A DNA stretch of 24,355 bases from Thermohalobaculum sp050331395 (GTDB taxonomy: Bacteria > Pseudomonadota > Alphaproteobacteria > Rhodobacterales > Rhodobacteraceae), in the NCBI GenBank assembly GCA_050331395.1, contig JBHJGX010000132.1:1-24355 (forward strand), given 5' to 3'. This document shows positions 1 through 7,715 of this stretch, one piece after another; position 1 is the first letter of the stretch; every line of letters begins with the position of its first letter. The translations under genes were made by a program, and so were the position numbers. The notes beneath the pieces were generated by a model, which worked only from the letters and a program-made list of their open reading frames with translations, did no database searches and was not told where the DNA came from.

Positions 1-73
1 CACCCTCCCCCGCCCGCCGGGACCGGCGCGCCCGGCATTGCCATCGCTCGCGCCCGGCGAGACGGCGCGGGCC

Positions 74-1261
74 TCAGCGGAAAAGGCGCCCCAGGCGGCC
101 GTGCCCCTCGATCTGCGCCAGTCGGGCCGGCGCTTCGGGCCGGGCGGGGATGAGTTCGGCCGCGCGTGCATAGGCGCTCCGGGCGATATCGGTCTCGCCC
201 TTCAGTTCGGCGATCTCGCCGTCGCGGAGCGCGACCTCGTATTCGAGCTGAAGCTCCCGCCGGCGGGTCTCAGCCCAGAGCGCGACCGAGATCTCGACGG
301 CGTCTTCGAACGTGAAGCTGCGGCGGTCGCCGGCCTCGGGATAGCCGGAGAGGTCCGGGTCGAAGAGGCCTGCGCGGTCGGGGAACCAGTCGCGGCGGAC
401 CCGGTCGTTGATCTCATCGAACTCGGCGAGGAAGGCCGCGGCTTCGGCGCGGGCCGGACGGAGACCCTTGCCCGGGTAGAGCGCGCCGATGTGGTCGCCG
501 AGGCGGCCGCGCATCGGGTTCCGCTTGCCTTTGAGATAGCCCGGATAGGCCGAATTCAGGCGCCGAAGCCATTCCTGCGCGGCGGGGGCGACCGATTCGT
601 TGGCGTTGGCGACCGACCGGAGGCCGGGGCCGAGCGCCCATTCGGTGGCGAAGTCCTCGACGACCGAGCCGCCCCGGAGGCAGGCAGGCTCGAAGATCCT
701 CGGCCGGATCGCGTCGCGTCCGAAGGCGGCCGCCCAGCGTTCGAGCAGCGCCGCATAGTCGAAATAGCTGCGCCATTTGCTGAGGTCCGGGAAGATCGCC
801 TCGCGGTCGCCGCCGAACTTGACGAGCGTGGAGTAGAGACTGACCGCCACGAGATCCTGTCGGCGGAGATAGACGGCGATCTCGACGCGGTCCACATGGG
901 CCGAGAGAAAGGCGCGAAGGCGGGCGAGCTCGCTTTCGCGGACAAGGCGCGACTGGAGATGTTCGGAGGAGAACAGCAGCGTCGCGGGCGCGGTGCCGAG
1001 TTCGGCCGCGGCCTCCGCCTCGACGCGGGTTCGGAAGGCGGCGAGATCGTCCGCGCTCTCGATGCCAAGATCGATGCGCAGGTCGTCGCGGATCCGGTCG
1101 TCCTGGGCATAGGCGGTCAGCCGGCTGTGCTGCACATCGCCGGCGAATTGCGGGTAGAGGATCCCGTTCCGCGCGAGCGCGGCGCGGTTCTTGGCAAAGA
1201 AGAGCTGCAGCGTCGAGGTGCCCGTCTTCTCGGTGCCGATATGCAGGATCGCGCGGCGCAT
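74..1261 (-). CDS. sulfotransferase-fold protein with TPR-like C-terminal tail
   Basis: The 395-residue protein opens with MRRAILHIGTEKTGTSTLQ. This is the 5' phosphosulfate-binding loop of P-loop sulfotransferases (residues 6-18, HIGxxKTGTSxLQ), which use PAPS as sulfate donor. The middle part (YLRRQDLVAVSLYSTLVKFG, about residues 113-132) fits the 3'-phosphate-binding region of that fold, where Arg and Ser contact the donor. The last 50 residues (ELKGETDIARSAYARAAELIP) read like one TPR hairpin, which is unusual for a plain sulfotransferase. The acceptor is unknown; surface polysaccharide is a guess. I chose the ATG at 1261 because the P-loop follows at once and the upstream gene stops 11 bases earlier, so the two are probably co-transcribed. 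A longer reading upstream runs into the serine hydrolase in another frame and has no homologous content. The family call is fairly sure; the substrate is not known. Confidence 0.82.
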   Translation of the reverse strand: MRRAILHIGTEKTGTSTLQLFFAKNRAALARNGILYPQFAGDVQHSRLTAYAQDDRIRDDLRIDLGIESADDLAAFRTRVEAEAAAELGTAPATLLFSSEHLQSRLVRESELARLRAFLSAHVDRVEIAVYLRRQDLVAVSLYSTLVKFGGDREAIFPDLSKWRSYFDYAALLERWAAAFGRDAIRPRIFEPACLRGGSVVEDFATEWALGPGLRSVANANESVAPAAQEWLRRLNSAYPGYLKGKRNPMRGRLGDHIGALYPGKGLRPARAEAAAFLAEFDEINDRVRRDWFPDRAGLFDPDLSGYPEAGDRRSFTFEDAVEISVALWAETRRRELQLEYEVALRDGEIAELKGETDIARSAYARAAELIPARPEAPARLAQIEGHGRLGRLFR

Positions 1262-1272
1262 CGGACCGGCGC

Positions 1273-2490
1273 TCACGCGCCGCGGTCGGCGACCGCCTCG
1301 GCGAGCGCGTCGAGGGCGGCGAGGTTCCGCACATCGAGGGCGTCGTCCGCAGGCAGCGCCTGGGCCGAGAGCTTGACGATGACGACCTCCCGGACGGGGT
1401 CGATCAGCAGCCACTGGCCGTGGATACCGAGGGCCGCGATCGCTCCGGTGGCGAGCCCGGTCAGATACCACTGCGCGCGGTAAGAGCCCTCGGGAAAGAG
1501 ATGCAGCAAATCGCCATGGGCCCAAGCCGCCCGATCTCCCCCCGCCCAGAGCGCGTCGACCCAGGTCCCCGGCACGAGCGGTCGGCCGTCGAGGCCAAGC
1601 CCGCGGAGGCGCACCATTTCGCCGAGCCGGGCCAGATCGCGGGGGAGGGCACAGATGCCGCCGGCGCTGCGCGGCGCTCCGAACCGATCCACGGTGATAT
1701 AGGCCGGCGCCTCGGCCCCCATCGGTTGCCAGATCCGCTCGGCGAAGAGTTCGGCAAAGCGCCGGCCCGATGCGCGTTCGATCGCCCAGCCGAGGAGGTC
1801 GGTGTTGGGAGAGACGTAGTTGAACGCCTCGCCATGCGGTCCGTCGCCGGGGGTCATGGTCGCGAGAAAGCCCCGCAGATCGGCGGGCGGCGCGCCGAGC
1901 GGTGCCGGGTTCCAACTGGTCGCGACGCGATACCTGAAGTAATCTCCGTCGGCGTTCAAGTAGCTCTCATCGAAAGCCGTCGAGACGGTCATGTCGAGCA
2001 CATGCTCGAAGCTCGCGCCGTCGTAGGCCGAGCCCGCAACTTCTGGCAGGAGATCGGTGACGAGGGCGGCCGGGTCGAGCAGTCCGTCTTCGACGAGCAC
2101 TCCGAAGAGGAGGCTGGTCAGGGATTTCGAGACCGAAAAGAGAATGTGCGGACGCGTCCCGTCGTAGGCGGGTCCGTAGCGCTCGACCACGAGGCGTCCC
2201 CGATGGAGCACGACGAGGGCCTGGCCCGCGCTCTCGGCGAAAAACGCGCCGAGCGCCATCTCGGCGCCGTCCGCCCCGGCGGGAACGGCGAGCGCGCCCG
2301 GGTCCACTGGGATGCGCGCGAGCGGAGCGGGTCGGGCAGCGGGGATGTCCGCGCTCGGCACGACTTCGCGCACATGGTGGAACGCCCAGGCGTTGAACGG
2401 TGCGATCCGCCAATTCGAGAGCGTCACCTGGTGTTCCGGAGCGGGCGGAGCACCGGACATCATTGCCTGCGGTCGGGGCGGTGCGGTCAT
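1273..2490 (-). CDS. serine hydrolase, class C beta-lactamase / NylB-like family
   Basis: The 405-residue protein has the class C beta-lactamase and penicillin-binding-protein fold. The catalytic SxxK is SVSK, with Ser119 and Lys122. A Tyr motif YVSPN starts at Tyr225, and HGQW near the C-terminus stands where the KTG/HTG box lies. This layout and the length resemble 6-aminohexanoate-dimer hydrolase (NylB) and related esterases rather than true beta-lactamases. No signal peptide is visible, so it is probably cytoplasmic and may act on small amides or esters. The start at 2490 is preceded by AGGAG at a 10-base distance. An upstream in-frame ATG at 2547 lacks such a site and would add a low-complexity Arg/Ala tail. 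The sulfotransferase-fold gene follows after 11 bases. The family is clear; the substrate is not. Confidence 0.88.
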   Translation of the reverse strand: MTAPPRPQAMMSGAPPAPEHQVTLSNWRIAPFNAWAFHHVREVVPSADIPAARPAPLARIPVDPGALAVPAGADGAEMALGAFFAESAGQALVVLHRGRLVVERYGPAYDGTRPHILFSVSKSLTSLLFGVLVEDGLLDPAALVTDLLPEVAGSAYDGASFEHVLDMTVSTAFDESYLNADGDYFRYRVATSWNPAPLGAPPADLRGFLATMTPGDGPHGEAFNYVSPNTDLLGWAIERASGRRFAELFAERIWQPMGAEAPAYITVDRFGAPRSAGGICALPRDLARLGEMVRLRGLGLDGRPLVPGTWVDALWAGGDRAAWAHGDLLHLFPEGSYRAQWYLTGLATGAIAALGIHGQWLLIDPVREVVIVKLSAQALPADDALDVRNLAALDALAEAVADRGA

Positions 2491-2637
2491 GCGAACGGCT
2501 CTCCTGGCGACGGCGGTGGGCGTGATGGATGTGGCCCGAGCGCTCATGGCGCCCGCTGGCGGGGGCAGACTGCAACCCGTGCGACGATCTTGGCAAGGGC
2601 GGGTGCCGGTTATCGGTCGAGCGCTGCTCGGTTTTCC

Positions 2638-2666
2638 TTGGCGGCACCTGTTTCTAAAGATATACA
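2638..2666 (+). promoter_or_regulatory. candidate sigma-70 type promoter of the Cache-protein gene
   Basis: TTGGCG (2638-2643) and TATACA (2661-2666) are separated by exactly 17 bases. Transcription would start near 2673, just upstream of the GAGGAAA ribosome binding site that serves the ATG at 2695. This stretch is much more AT-rich than the surrounding DNA. The call rests on spacing and similarity to the consensus only. Confidence 0.5.
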
Positions 2667-2694
2667 GGACAGGGGTAACGCGAGGAAATGACTA

Positions 2695-3321
2695 ATGAAA
2701 TCTTTGTCGAATACGAATGGCTTCTGCGTGGCATGGGTTGCTCTCGGGCTCGGTTTTGCGGCGCCACCGGCGATCGCGCAGGATAATCCTCTGGGGCTGA
2801 CCAAAGAGGATTTCGCCGACGAGGTGCAAGAGCTTGCCGAGACCGAACTCAGCGAGTGGATCAGTGACCCGGTCATTATTTACGCGATCAAAGAGCAGAA
2901 CAAGCTGCTGGGGTCGATGAGCGATGCCGAGATCGAAGCAGCGGATCAGCAATGGCAGCGCGATTTCAAGGCGAGCGATAAGCCGATGATTTGGGACCTC
3001 CTCGATCGTCAGGCCTCGATCATTTGCCGAGACCGGCGCGAAGCTACCGGTGGTGTCATCACCGAGATCATTATTATGGATGATCAGGGTTTGAACGTCG
3101 CGATCAGCGATCCGACCTCTGATTATTATCAGGGCGACGAGGCCAAGTATCAAGAGACGTTCCTGGTCGGAAAAGGCGCGGTGCATGTCAGCGAGCTTTA
3201 CTTTGACGAGAGCACGCAGACCGTCCAGACGCAGGTGAGCTTGCCGGTCACCGATCCCGAGGACGGCGACGTGCTGATCGGCGCGGTGACCTTCGGCGTG
3301 AACGTTCAAAAGCTCCGCTGA
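2695..3321 (+). CDS. exported stand-alone PDC/Cache-domain sensor protein
   Basis: The 208-residue protein has a signal peptide with a likely cleavage after AIA (residue 28). A single extracytoplasmic Cache (PDC) domain follows. Recognisable family features are DPVIIYAIKEQN, the W(x)nF segment near residue 88, the core MDDQGLNVAISDPTSDYYQGDEAKYQETF (about 128-156), and the closing strand DVLIGAVTFGVNV. Cache domains normally sit in the periplasmic part of chemoreceptors and histidine kinases and bind small ligands such as carboxylates or amino acids. Here there is no transmembrane helix after the domain and no signalling module, so it is a free periplasmic binder. The gene has its own promoter candidate and a good GAGGAAA site. 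Its base composition is less GC-rich than its neighbours. Two binding-protein genes lie downstream on the same strand. The ligand is unknown. Confidence 0.82.
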   Translation: MKSLSNTNGFCVAWVALGLGFAAPPAIAQDNPLGLTKEDFADEVQELAETELSEWISDPVIIYAIKEQNKLLGSMSDAEIEAADQQWQRDFKASDKPMIWDLLDRQASIICRDRREATGGVITEIIIMDDQGLNVAISDPTSDYYQGDEAKYQETFLVGKGAVHVSELYFDESTQTVQTQVSLPVTDPEDGDVLIGAVTFGVNVQKLR

Positions 3322-3349
3322 ACCGAGCGATCCGCTGTTCGATCTTGGC

Positions 3350-3392
3350 TTTGGAGAGGTCTTCGCGGCGAACGCGCGGAAATCTCTCCAAA
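3350..3392 (+). repeat. 9-bp perfect inverted repeat between Cache and TRAP-like genes
   Basis: TTTGGAGAG (3350-3358) and CTCTCCAAA (3384-3392) are perfect complements separated by 25 bases. G3359-T3383 and T3360-A3382 extend the stem to 11 pairs. No T-run follows on the plus strand, so it is not a classic terminator. It could be an operator dyad or an mRNA stem between the two genes. Confidence 0.5.
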
Positions 3393-3472
3393 CTCTTCGG
3401 AAAACCGGTTATAGCCGTGGGCCGGGGTGAGCGATCCGGTATGGTGGCGGAACGGGTTTCGGGAGCGGCAGC

Positions 3473-4477
3473 ATGGACAGGCGAGCGTTCTTGAGCGCGA
3501 CGGCGTCGGGCAGCGTTGTCGCTTCGGCATCGGCAGCCTCGACCGACGCGGCGCAAACGGTGCGAATCGTCGCCGCCGACCCGGTGTTCGCACCAGCGGC
3601 CGAGGCGCTCGCCCGACATATTACCGCGTGCGGGGCCGGGCTTGCCGCGCCACTGCGAGCCGAGGCGCTCGGTACCGCTGGATCGAACACGGGCGACCAC
3701 GAAATCTCGCTCGGTTGGTCGCCGGGGGCCGAGGCGCACCCGGCCATGGCGCTCTTCGGGCCGGTGCCCGCGGGCATGACGGGGGAAGAGCACCGGGCTT
3801 GGCTCGACATTCTCGACGGACAGACGCTCTGGGACGCGCTCGCCGCCGATCTCGGGGCCAAGCCGTTTCTTTTCAGCGTGCGTGGCATTGCGGCCGGTCT
3901 CTGGCTTGCCGACGGGATCGCGACGCCCGAGGATCTGGCCGGCCAGACGGTGCGGGCGGAGGGCCTTGCCGCGGCCGCCTTCCGGGCTTTGGGCGCGGTC
4001 CCGGTGGATCGGGGTGCGGCCGCACGGATCGCCGTCGCGGGCGAGGCGGCGGCGGATCTCGAGGCCAGGCTGGCGGACACCTTTCCGCGTCTCGTCGGTC
4101 CTGGGGTTCACGATCCCACCGGAGCGGTCGCCGCTGCCGCGCGGCTCGATTGGTGGCGGGGCCTCTCGGACGTGCACCGCGCGGCGGTCGAGGCATCGAT
4201 CCGCGCCGCGGGTCTCGCGGACGAGGCCGAAGCGTTGCGCCGGAATGCCTTCGCGTTGGGAATGATGACGGACACAAGCGTAGAGACGCTCCCGGAGCCG
4301 CTTCTGACTGCTCTGATGCGCGCCGCAGAGGAGGCCGTGACCGCCGAGGTCGCCACCGATGCCCTAGGCGAGCGGGTGTTGGAGAGTTATCGCCGCGCAC
4401 GGCGCGAGACGGCCGGGTGGAGCGGCGCGGCCGACGGGGATTTCATCGCCGCTCGGGGCCGGGTACTCGGACTTTGA
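3473..4477 (+). CDS. diverged TRAP-type (DctP-family) substrate-binding protein
   Basis: The 334-residue protein begins MDRRAFLSATASG, a Tat- or Sec-like export signal ending near residue 27. The body aligns by eye with the next gene product and with TakP-type TRAP binding proteins. Shared features are GPVPAGM with AWL, GQTLWDALAADLG, EDLAGQTVRAEGLAAAAFRALGAVPV (about 153-178) and a closing YRRARRE region. Arg161 falls where TRAP binding proteins keep the carboxylate-binding Arg. The part that should carry the second ligand contact (EW in TakP) is not recognisable, and the N-terminal lobe is short and poorly conserved. Binding may therefore be altered. No DctQ or DctM membrane genes are present. 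It lies 34 bases upstream of its paralogue and is probably co-transcribed with it. Family membership is inferred from pattern only. Confidence 0.68.
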   Translation: MDRRAFLSATASGSVVASASAASTDAAQTVRIVAADPVFAPAAEALARHITACGAGLAAPLRAEALGTAGSNTGDHEISLGWSPGAEAHPAMALFGPVPAGMTGEEHRAWLDILDGQTLWDALAADLGAKPFLFSVRGIAAGLWLADGIATPEDLAGQTVRAEGLAAAAFRALGAVPVDRGAAARIAVAGEAAADLEARLADTFPRLVGPGVHDPTGAVAAAARLDWWRGLSDVHRAAVEASIRAAGLADEAEALRRNAFALGMMTDTSVETLPEPLLTALMRAAEEAVTAEVATDALGERVLESYRRARRETAGWSGAADGDFIAARGRVLGL

Positions 4478-4511
4478 TCGGCCGCGAGACGGCGACGGCA
4501 GGGGGGACGCG

Positions 4512-5621
4512 ATGCGACGGCGGGATCTGATCGGAGGCGCAGGCCTGGCGACCCTGCTCGGCGGGCCTTCCCTGGCTGCTCCGGCGATTTCGACCGGGGG
4601 CCTGCGGCTCAACATGCTGACCGCCTGGCCGCGCACCTTGCCGATCCTGCCGCGCTCGGCGGAACGGCTCGCCCGACGGATCGAGACGCTGACCGAAGGG
4701 TTCCTGCGGATCGATGTCTTCCATGCCGGAGAACGGGCCGGCGCCGAGGATCCGTTCTCTGCGATCGAACGGGGCGAGGCCGAATGCTATCACGGGGCCG
4801 AATATTTCTGGATGGACCGGCATCCGGGCTTTGCCTTCTTCACGGCGGTGCCCTTCGGTCTGAACGAACGCGAGATGGCCGCATGGCTTCAGGCGGGCGG
4901 CGGGCAGGCGCTCTGGGATCGGCTGTCCGATCGCTTCGGGGTCCGGGCTTTCAGCGCGGGCAATACGGGCGGACAACTCGGCGGCTGGTTCCCCGCGCCC
5001 GTGCAGACCTTGGCCGATATCGAGGGGCTCCGGATCAGCGTTCCGGGCCTGGCTGCGCGGGTGTGGGCGGCGGCGGGGGCCGTCCCGGTCCAGGTCGCGC
5101 CGGGGGATTTGGCGCTCGCGGTCATCGACGGCGAGGTGGATGCGGTCGACTGGCTGGGGCCGCGTCAGGATCTGGAGATCGGGTTCGTCAAGCTCTTGCC
5201 CGCGCATATGGCGCCCGGCTGGCAAGAGCCGGGGATGGAACTGAGCTTCGGCATCGCGGCGGCGCTTTTCGACGTTCTGGCACCGTCGGTGCAGGCGATC
5301 ATCCGGGCGGCGACGGCCGAGGAGGCGCTGCGTCTGCGGGCCGAATGCCGGCTCGAGAACGGCCGGGCCTTCAACCTCTTGCGCCGGGAGTTCGAGACCG
5401 CGTTCACCCGGTTTCCCGACCCGCTGCTCATCGAACTGCATCGGACGGCCGCATCGGTCATTGCGGAAACGGCGACGCACGACGCCCTCGCCCTCGAGAT
5501 CTACGACAGCTTTTGGCAGTTTCGCCGACGGACCGTGCGCCATGCCGAGATCGGTGCGGGGCCGTATCTCGCCAGCCGCAACGGCGCGCTCGGCCTAGAT
5601 GCGGTCTACGACTACAACTGA
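4512..5621 (+). CDS. TRAP-type substrate-binding protein, TakP-like (2-oxoacid group)
   Basis: The 369-residue protein starts MRRRDLIGGAGLATLL, a twin-arginine type signal, followed by a mature protein of the TRAP DctP family. Segments typical of the TakP subgroup are LTAWPRTLPILPRSAERLARRIE (36-58), ECYHGAEYFW, FFTAVPFGLNEREMAAWL, GGGQALWD, AGNTGGQLGGWF (149-160) and DAVDWLGPRQD (210-220). TakP binds pyruvate and other 2-oxoacids with a metal ion. Two contacts differ here. Ser176 stands in GLRISVPG where the family has Arg (GLKxRxPG), and Asp213-Trp214 replaces the usual Glu-Trp. Its ligand may therefore not be a simple carboxylate. It is 34 bases after a diverged paralogue and has no membrane subunits nearby. 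The family is well supported; the ligand is unknown. Confidence 0.88.
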   Translation: MRRRDLIGGAGLATLLGGPSLAAPAISTGGLRLNMLTAWPRTLPILPRSAERLARRIETLTEGFLRIDVFHAGERAGAEDPFSAIERGEAECYHGAEYFWMDRHPGFAFFTAVPFGLNEREMAAWLQAGGGQALWDRLSDRFGVRAFSAGNTGGQLGGWFPAPVQTLADIEGLRISVPGLAARVWAAAGAVPVQVAPGDLALAVIDGEVDAVDWLGPRQDLEIGFVKLLPAHMAPGWQEPGMELSFGIAAALFDVLAPSVQAIIRAATAEEALRLRAECRLENGRAFNLLRREFETAFTRFPDPLLIELHRTAASVIAETATHDALALEIYDSFWQFRRRTVRHAEIGAGPYLASRNGALGLDAVYDYN

Positions 5622-5664
5622 CCGCTGACAACTGTCCACCGACCGCTCACCGACGGCCGCCGAG

Positions 5665-5688
5665 GGCGTCTGACTGACCACCGACGCC
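5665..5688. terminator. weak hairpin between convergent genes
   Basis: GGCGTC (5665-5670) and GACGCC (5683-5688) can pair around a 12-base loop. The stem lies in the 99-base gap between the convergent TRAP-type and DUF6314 genes. There is no T-run on either strand. The surrounding gap is a degenerate, repetitive mix of CTGACC and CCGAC words with no other feature. Confidence 0.25.
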
Positions 5689-5720
5689 TGACCGCCGAGG
5701 CCCGAACGGGTTGTGTCGCT

Positions 5721-6158
5721 TCAGCGCGCGCCCTGGCGGCGATACCGCGTCGTCATGATGTAATCCTTACCGGGGCCGAGCACTTCCCAGCGGCTGGTCC
5801 AGGCTCGATCCTCGAATTCGTAGGACACTCGATAGCGGTCGTCCCCGCAATCATGGACGGCCTGCGGATCGTCGATGATGAAATCGTGGAACGGCCGCCC
5901 GTCGTCGTATTGCACTTCGATCCGGCCGTCGCCCGGAAAGCGCCAGAGCGAGGCGCGGCTCGCATGATAGTCCTCGCCGCGAAAGCGGAGCACGCCCGCC
6001 TCGCGACAGGCCAGCCCGCGCCCGTCCGAGACGAACCTGGCCTCCCCCCAGAACTCGCCGATGACGCCCTCGGTGACATTCTCGATGATCCGGACCATGT
6101 GCCAACGCCCGGCGAAAAAGGACGGGCTGGCGACGGCGGTGTGGACGGCGCTTTCCAT
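5721..6158 (-). CDS. DUF6314 family protein
   Basis: The 145-residue protein is a lipocalin-like beta-rich domain assigned to DUF6314. Characteristic parts are FFAGRWHMVRIIEN at the N-terminus, the repeated acidic/aromatic strands CREAGVLRFRGEDYHASRASLWRF, DGRPFHDFIID, and the closing GPGKDYIMTTRYRR. No catalytic residues are known for the family. I place the start at the ATG at 6158 because it lies just before the conserved FAGRW strand. No good ribosome binding site precedes it, so the true start is uncertain; the reading frame stays open to 6230. It is divergent from purB, with 109 bases between the two starts. The function is unknown. Confidence 0.78.
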   Translation of the reverse strand: MESAVHTAVASPSFFAGRWHMVRIIENVTEGVIGEFWGEARFVSDGRGLACREAGVLRFRGEDYHASRASLWRFPGDGRIEVQYDDGRPFHDFIIDDPQAVHDCGDDRYRVSYEFEDRAWTSRWEVLGPGKDYIMTTRYRRQGAR

Positions 6159-6209
6159 GGGGTAAGAGATCGTGCATCGCCTCCGGCTCGGCAAGGGGGC
6201 GGCGGAGGC

Positions 6210-6215
6210 TTGACA
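6210..6215 (+). promoter_or_regulatory. possible -35 element upstream of purB
   Basis: A perfect TTGACA lies 52 bases before the purB start. The hexamer 17 bases downstream (TCGTCT) is a poor -10, so this is only a candidate. Confidence 0.25.
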
Positions 6216-6267
6216 TCGCCGGCCGCGCACCCTCGTCTCCGCGCGACATTACCGAGAAAGGCCGCCG

Positions 6268-7575
6268 ATGATCCCCCGCTATAGCCGCCCGCAAATGGCC
6301 GAGATCTGGTCGCCGGAGACCAGATACCGGATCTGGTTCGAGATCGAGGCCCACGCCGCCGATGCGATGGCGGCCCTCGGCTCGATCCCGGAGGCGGCCG
6401 CCGCTGCCGTCTGGCGCGCCAAGGACGTGGCCTTCGACATCGCCCGGATCGATGCGATCGAGCGCGATACCAAGCACGACGTTATCGCCTTTCTCACGCA
6501 TCTGGCCGAGATCGTCGGCCCCGAGGCGCGCTTCGTGCATCAGGGCATGACCTCCTCGGACGTGCTCGATACCTGCTTTGCCGTCCAGCTGACCCGGGCG
6601 GCGGATCTCCTTTGCGCCGATCTCGACGGGCTCCTGGCGGCACTCGAGTCGCGGGCGCGGGAGCACAAACATACGCCTTGCATCGGCCGGAGCCACGGCA
6701 TCCACGCCGAGCCGCTGACCTTCGGGCTCAAGCTCGCCTCGTTCTATGCGGAGATGGATCGGAACCGCGCGCGTCTCGCGGCGGCGCGGGCCGAGGTGGC
6801 GACCTGTGCGATCTCCGGGGCCGTGGGGACCTTTGCCAATATCGACCCGCGCGTCGAGGCGCATGTGGCCGAGAGGCTCGGCCTCGCCCCGGAGCCGGTG
6901 TCGACCCAGGTGATCCCCCGCGATCGCCACGCGATGTTCTTTGCGACGCTGGCGGTGATCGCGTCCTCGGTCGAGCGGCTGGCGACCGAGATCCGCCACC
7001 TGCAGCGGACCGAAGTGCTGGAAGCGGAGGAGCATTTCTCGGCCGGGCAAAAGGGCTCCTCGGCGATGCCCCACAAACGCAACCCGGTGCTCTCCGAGAA
7101 CCTGACGGGACTCGCCCGGATGGTCAGAAGCTATGCCATGCCGGCCATGGAGAACGTCGCCCTCTGGCACGAGCGGGACATTTCGCATTCCTCGGTCGAG
7201 CGTATGATCGGCCCAGACGCCACCGTCACGCTCGATTTCGCGCTGGTACGCCTGACGGGCGTGGTGCGCGATCTGGTGGTCTATCCCGAGCGGATGGCCG
7301 AGACGCTCGCGCGGCTCCGCGGCCTCGTGCACTCCCAACAGGTGCTGCTGGCGCTGACGCAGAAGGGGCTGTCGCGGGAGGCGGCCTATGCGCTCGTGCA
7401 GCGCAACGCGATGCGGGTATGGGAGGGCGAGGCGGAGTTTCTCGCGCTCCTCAAGGCGGACCCGGAGGTGACCGCGGCGCTGCCCGAGGCAGAGCTTGCC
7501 GCGCTCTTCGACCTTGCGCCGCATTTCGCCCATGTGGATACGATTTTCGCGCGGGTCTTCGGCGAGACCGGCTGA
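6268..7575 (+). CDS. purB: adenylosuccinate lyase
   Basis: The 435-residue enzyme belongs to the fumarase/aspartase superfamily. It removes fumarate from SAICAR and from adenylosuccinate in purine synthesis, as a cytoplasmic homotetramer. The N-terminus MIPRYSRPQMAEIW is typical of the Bacillus/alphaproteobacterial PurB type. Catalytic and binding motifs are KHDVIAF (His70), TSSDVLDT (95-102), GRSHGIHAEP with His143, and the superfamily signature GSSAMPHKRNP (263-273), which holds the mobile catalytic Ser. Length and ends match the family. The start at 6268 follows GAGAAAGG at a suitable distance. It is divergent from the DUF6314 gene and convergent with a small membrane-protein gene. Nothing is odd about it. 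Confidence 0.97.
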   Translation: MIPRYSRPQMAEIWSPETRYRIWFEIEAHAADAMAALGSIPEAAAAAVWRAKDVAFDIARIDAIERDTKHDVIAFLTHLAEIVGPEARFVHQGMTSSDVLDTCFAVQLTRAADLLCADLDGLLAALESRAREHKHTPCIGRSHGIHAEPLTFGLKLASFYAEMDRNRARLAAARAEVATCAISGAVGTFANIDPRVEAHVAERLGLAPEPVSTQVIPRDRHAMFFATLAVIASSVERLATEIRHLQRTEVLEAEEHFSAGQKGSSAMPHKRNPVLSENLTGLARMVRSYAMPAMENVALWHERDISHSSVERMIGPDATVTLDFALVRLTGVVRDLVVYPERMAETLARLRGLVHSQQVLLALTQKGLSREAAYALVQRNAMRVWEGEAEFLALLKADPEVTAALPEAELAALFDLAPHFAHVDTIFARVFGETG

Positions 7576-7615
7576 CGGAGGGCCCTTCAGCGAGGTCCGA
7601 TCAAGCGGAACCGCG

Positions 7616-7630
7616 CCGGTCGGGGACCGG
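7616..7630. terminator. short GC hairpin after purB
   Basis: CCGGTC (7616-7621) and GACCGG (7625-7630) form a perfect 6-bp stem with a 3-base loop, 40 bases after the purB stop. There is no T-run, so it may be a pause or stabilising hairpin rather than an intrinsic terminator. Confidence 0.3.
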
Positions 7631-7715
7631 CCCGGTATGCCATGCGGTCGTGCGCTTGCCCGTTGGGCAAGACTGCGACCGGGTGGGGTCCCGGCCGATC
7701 CGCCCTCGCGCCAGG

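Noticed and set aside
1..73. Possible start of a further minus-strand gene (ATG at 44 or 38) at the left edge.
   Set aside because: Only about 14 codons are visible, with no clear ribosome binding site; nothing can be supported.
38..1483. A 481-codon plus-strand frame over the sulfotransferase and hydrolase genes.
   Set aside because: It lies antisense to two well-recognised genes, and its product has only compositionally biased sequence.
5851..7533. A 560-codon minus-strand frame opposite purB.
   Set aside because: It is the antisense image of a conserved enzyme in high-GC DNA, with no domain of its own.
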